7,776 nucleotides of DNA. Source: a bacterium (GTDB lineage: Bacteria; Latescibacterota; UBA2968; GCA-2709665). Both the position numbers and the translations under genes were made by a program. Positions 5,846 through 7,776 of this stretch are shown here, piece by piece; position 1 is the stretch's first letter; each line of letters begins with the position of its first letter. The notes under the pieces were generated by a model that worked only from the letters and a program-made list of their open reading frames with translations, was not told where the DNA came from and made no database searches. The DNA is taken from the NCBI GenBank assembly GCA_027619145.1, contig JAQCGA010000175.1:1-7776 (forward strand). Reading direction: 5' to 3'.

Positions 5846-6874
5846 TCAAAATTTGGCGCTTTTCCTGCATTGTTCCAGGATGCGCATCAGTTCTCGAGAG
5901 TCTTCGCTGGGGATGTAAGGTTTTGCATTTTGGGTGAGTACATCATACAGGTTGGCATAGAAGTCGAGTTGTTTTTCGGGGTCGATCGGGATTTCTTTTT
6001 CTTGCCAGGGCAATCGGTCCTGATTGTCATAGCTGCGTCCAGGTGCTGCACCTTCGGTTACTTCCAGGGGTGGAGCTTCGGCGGGGTCGTAGTATTGAAT
6101 TTTAAACGCTCTGCCTTCCTGGACGGCGGTACCGTATTTTCCGCAGATGTGCCAGGGGGGCGCGGGGATGGCGGTGGCCTGGTTGATTTCTACGTCCAGG
6201 AGCTGGCCGCTTTCGGTTTTGAGCCAGGCTTTGACGACATCGTCTGCATCGCCGCGCGTGGCAATGGCCCAGAGGTTACAGTGGACGCGCGTGACGGGTG
6301 TGCCGTCGCTGAGGTACATGAGCTGGTCCAGGAAGTGTGCACCGTAGTTGTTGAGCATGCCACCGCCGTTTTTTTTCAGACTTTGCCAGTCACTGCGGCG
6401 TGTGTACCGGGTGCTGGTTCTACGCAGGAGGTACACAGGGCCGAGTATGCCGCTATGGATGATTTCTCGAATGGTCTGTGTTTCGGCGGTGAGGCGATGG
6501 GGTTGGTATACGAACACCTGGCGGTTGTGCTTTTCCGCTTCTTCCAGGATGCGGTCTGTAGATTTGAGGGTGGTGGTCATGGGTTTTTCCAAGATGACGT
6601 GGCACCCTTCCCGAAGCGCTTGCCGGGCCATGCGTTCGTGCAGTTTGGTGGGGGTTGCGATGGCAACGATGTCGGGCTTTTCTTTTTTCCAGAAGGCCCC
6701 GTAGGTTTTGTAGGTGCGGCAGCCGGAAATTTCGCGGGCTTCGGCGAGGCGTTCTTCCAGGGGGTCGATGGCAGCGGCGAGGTCGAACCTATCGGATTCG
6801 TGTGCGCGCCGGAAGTGGAAGGTCCAGCCGACCCGGCCCAGACCGGCAACTGCAATTTTGAGTTTTGCGGCCAC
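5846..6874 (-). CDS. Gfo/Idh/MocA family NAD(P)-dependent oxidoreductase
   Basis: This 342-residue dehydrogenase starts at the GTG at 6874. The Rossmann domain opens with KIAVAGLGRVG (residues 6-16), giving GxGxxG, and D37 after the second strand favours NAD. P67-D68-I69-V70 with ATPTKLHE (73-80) is typical, followed by EKPM (96-99) with catalytic K97. GGGMLNNYGAHFLDQL (170-185) provides the family's conserved H180 and D183 in the C-terminal alpha/beta domain. Members oxidise or reduce sugars, inositols and their derivatives. The frame stays open back to another GTG at 6922, which would add a low-complexity acidic leader (STAPSTSSEEEEP); I prefer 6874 because GAGGA lies just upstream and the Rossmann strand then starts at the normal place. 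It is first in the minus-strand operon. Substrate unknown. Confidence 0.9.
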   Translation of the reverse strand: MAAKLKIAVAGLGRVGWTFHFRRAHESDRFDLAAAIDPLEERLAEAREISGCRTYKTYGAFWKKEKPDIVAIATPTKLHERMARQALREGCHVILEKPMTTTLKSTDRILEEAEKHNRQVFVYQPHRLTAETQTIREIIHSGILGPVYLLRRTSTRYTRRSDWQSLKKNGGGMLNNYGAHFLDQLMYLSDGTPVTRVHCNLWAIATRGDADDVVKAWLKTESGQLLDVEINQATAIPAPPWHICGKYGTAVQEGRAFKIQYYDPAEAPPLEVTEGAAPGRSYDNQDRLPWQEKEIPIDPEKQLDFYANLYDVLTQNAKPYIPSEDSRELMRILEQCRKSAKF

Positions 6875-6878
6875 AGGT

Positions 6879-6883
6879 TCCTC
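6879..6883 (-). promoter_or_regulatory. Ribosome binding site deciding the oxidoreductase start
   Basis: On the minus strand GAGGA (6883-6879) lies four bases before the GTG at 6874. The next gene has the same short spacing (GGAGG, four bases, ATG). The alternative upstream GTG at 6922 has no comparable site at close range. Confidence 0.6.
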
Positions 6884-6946
6884 TTCTTCACTGGAGGTGG
6901 ATGGAGCGGTTGACGGATGCACAATCTCTGTCTATATTCCTGCATC

Positions 6947-6966
6947 CTTGAACAATATGTTTCAAG
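6947..6966. promoter_or_regulatory. 20-bp operator-like dyad in the divergent control region
   Basis: The half-sites CTTGAACAAT and ATGTTTCAAG are inverted copies matching at 8 of 10 positions, with perfect six-base outer arms CTTGAA/TTCAAG. The dyad overlaps the best candidate -10 box of the minus-strand operon and a possible -35 box (TTGAAC, 6948-6953) of the divergent membrane-protein gene. Position and symmetry suggest a dimeric repressor site. The regulator is not identified and no other copy was seen in the window. Confidence 0.5.
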
Positions 6967-6992
6967 AGTACAAAATACGCTCTAAGAGTCAA
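6965..6992 (-). promoter_or_regulatory. Candidate sigma-70 promoter of the oxidoreductase operon
   Basis: On the minus strand TTGACT (6992-6987) matches the -35 consensus at 5 of 6 positions. After a 16-base spacer comes TACTCT (6970-6965), which keeps the T-A-n-n-n-T skeleton of a -10 box. Transcription would start near 6958, inside the dyad and about 85 bases before the chosen GTG start, so a bound protein would block it. Confidence 0.4.
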
Positions 6993-7122
6993 ATGTCCAT
7001 TAAAATTTCGGCGAGGGTTCAGTGTCTGGCAGTACGTTTTGGCGGAGCGTGTAATCGGCGAGTATTTACCGTATTTTTCCAGAAGACAGGGAGGTTTCGT
7101 GGCGGGTGCATCATTTCACAGT

Positions 7123-7126
7123 GAGG
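7123..7126 (+). promoter_or_regulatory. Ribosome binding site deciding the membrane-protein start
   Basis: GAGG at 7123-7126 lies six bases before the ATG at 7133, an ideal spacing. The frame is open to a GTG at 7106, but that codon has no comparable site, so the shorter protein is preferred. Confidence 0.6.
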
Positions 7127-7132
7127 TCCAGG

Positions 7133-7693
7133 ATGTCTGAAGAATGGAAAGATCCAGGGGCTTCCGAAGGGATAAGGGCAACGACAATGCAGGCAGCGAT
7201 TTTGGCAATGGTTGTGGTGAACTTTCCCATGTTGCTGGTAACGTTTGGCATGGGATATGCGGCGCAGTTTGGGTGGATGGACGTGTCGGTGGGTACGCAC
7301 GTGAAGGTGGGGTTGATTACGGCTTTTTTAACCATTTTGACCCATACGACGACGATGTTTTACTTTATGGGAACGGGATCGGCTCTGAAGGAGGAAGTGA
7401 AGGAGCGCAATTTGGATCCTCAGTTTATGGCCAAAGCTCGAGCGTTTAAGGGGACGTTTTTTTATATGCTGACGTTCGGCATTTTGCTGGCGATGGGTAC
7501 GGCAATGGTTGGGGGTGGGGCGCATGCGGACTTGTTGCGGCCCGTGCAGAGTGAAGGGCGGACGATGTTTTCAATTTTGCACGAAGTGATGGCTCTTGCG
7601 ACTCTGGTGGTGAATGTGATTGCGCTGGTGCAAACGCCTGTGAATATCAGACGGAATAATCAGTTGCTGGATGAGTTGGGTGCTACCCGGTAA
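7133..7693 (+). CDS. Four-helix integral membrane protein, function unknown
   Basis: This 186-residue protein starts at the ATG at 7133, preceded by GAGG with ideal spacing. A short polar N-terminus (SEEWKDPGASEG) is followed by four hydrophobic segments at about 20-42, 57-80, 107-128 and 147-168, and a polar, charged C-tail (NIRRNNQLLDELGATR). The loop between helices two and three is rich in Lys and Glu (KEEVKERNLD), so it is probably cytoplasmic together with both ends. Histidines sit at or in the membrane at 56, 71, 131 and 150; helix two reads LTHTTTMFYFMGTG. I do not recognise the family. A b-type haem or metal-binding membrane subunit is conceivable from the histidines, but nothing proves it. 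It is transcribed divergently from the oxidoreductase operon, and no partner gene follows within the window. Confidence 0.78.
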   Translation: MSEEWKDPGASEGIRATTMQAAILAMVVVNFPMLLVTFGMGYAAQFGWMDVSVGTHVKVGLITAFLTILTHTTTMFYFMGTGSALKEEVKERNLDPQFMAKARAFKGTFFYMLTFGILLAMGTAMVGGGAHADLLRPVQSEGRTMFSILHEVMALATLVVNVIALVQTPVNIRRNNQLLDELGATR

Positions 7694-7699
7694 GGCAAG

Positions 7700-7776
7700 A
7701 GGCGGCTCACGCAAAGACGCAGTCGGAGGCAGGAGCCGGAGACCGCCTGCCGAAGGCAGCCCCGAAGGGGCCGGTG
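7700..7776. repeat. GC-rich inverted-repeat tail, cut by window edge
   Basis: Several overlapping inverted repeats occur: AGGCGG (7700-7705) with CCGCCT (7743-7748); CGGCTC (7703-7708) with GAGCCG (7733-7738); GGCAGG (7728-7733) with CCTGCC (7746-7751). Two small hairpins with GAA loops abut: CTGCC-GAA-GGCAG (7747-7759) and GCCCC-GAA-GGGGC (7759-7771). The words CTCACGCAAAGACGC resemble a dispersed intergenic repeat seen in other genomes, as far as I recall. It follows the membrane-protein stop by seven bases and might terminate that transcript, but no T-tract is seen before the edge. Confidence 0.45.

Noticed and set aside
4933..5937. 334-codon + strand open frame opposite the isomerase
   Set aside because: The minus strand encodes a complete TIM-barrel enzyme with all metal ligands; the + frame is its antisense shadow.
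5870..6913. 347-codon + strand open frame opposite the oxidoreductase
   Set aside because: The minus frame has GxGxxG, EKP and the conserved His/Asp motifs. The antisense frame is Gly/Phe/Val-rich, as expected of a shadow.
6875..6922. Longer oxidoreductase starting at the GTG at 6922
   Set aside because: The extra 16 residues are a low-complexity Ser/Thr/Glu leader atypical of the family, with no close ribosome site, while the GTG at 6874 has GAGGA upstream. It is still possible.
1..7776. Mobile element, phage or defence island
   Set aside because: No transposase, integrase, toxin-antitoxin, restriction or nuclease domain was found, and composition looks even across genes.

Overview
The window reads as chromosomal DNA of a free-living, probably environmental bacterium with moderate to moderately high GC. 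The gene families seen (M81/MlrC-type peptidase, Gfo/Idh/MocA dehydrogenase, TIM-barrel sugar isomerase, RraA-like protein, DUF5069-like protein) are common in Planctomycetota, Latescibacterota, Poribacteria and similar groups. I cannot place the organism more closely from sequence alone. No tRNA, rRNA, CRISPR array, insertion sequence, phage gene or origin is visible.

Left arm (1-1868, + strand): the C-terminal part of an M81 (MlrC-like) metallopeptidase enters from the left edge. It overlaps by one base the start of a complete alanine racemase, so the two are probably translationally coupled. Convergent with them, only 8 bp away, is a minus-strand pair of response regulators (1877-3000): a REC-AraC transcription factor followed by a stand-alone receiver protein. 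No histidine kinase is present.

Centre (3001-3270): a non-coding stretch holding the presumed promoter of the regulator pair and two adjacent hairpins, the second followed by a T-tract on the + strand.

Main operon (3271-6874, minus strand, transcribed right to left): Gfo/Idh/MocA oxidoreductase, 13-bp gap, sugar phosphate isomerase/epimerase, 73-bp gap, RraA-like aldolase-type protein, 65-bp gap, and a protein made of two tandem copies of a DUF5069-like domain. A plausible reading is a small carbohydrate or cyclitol catabolic unit: oxidation, isomerisation, then aldol cleavage or decarboxylation of an oxo-acid. The substrate cannot be deduced, and the role of the duplicated protein is unknown.

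Right arm (6875-7776): a divergent control region contains a good 20-bp dyad overlapping the best candidate -10 box of the operon. Divergently, a four-helix membrane protein of unknown function is encoded (7133-7693). The window ends in a GC-rich, hairpin-dense non-coding tail.

The items most worth following up are the duplicated DUF5069-like gene at the end of the sugar operon, the operator-like dyad, the peptidase/racemase coupling, and the orphan hairpin-terminator region that might end an unannotated small RNA. I see no convincing evidence of an entirely new defence or mobile system.
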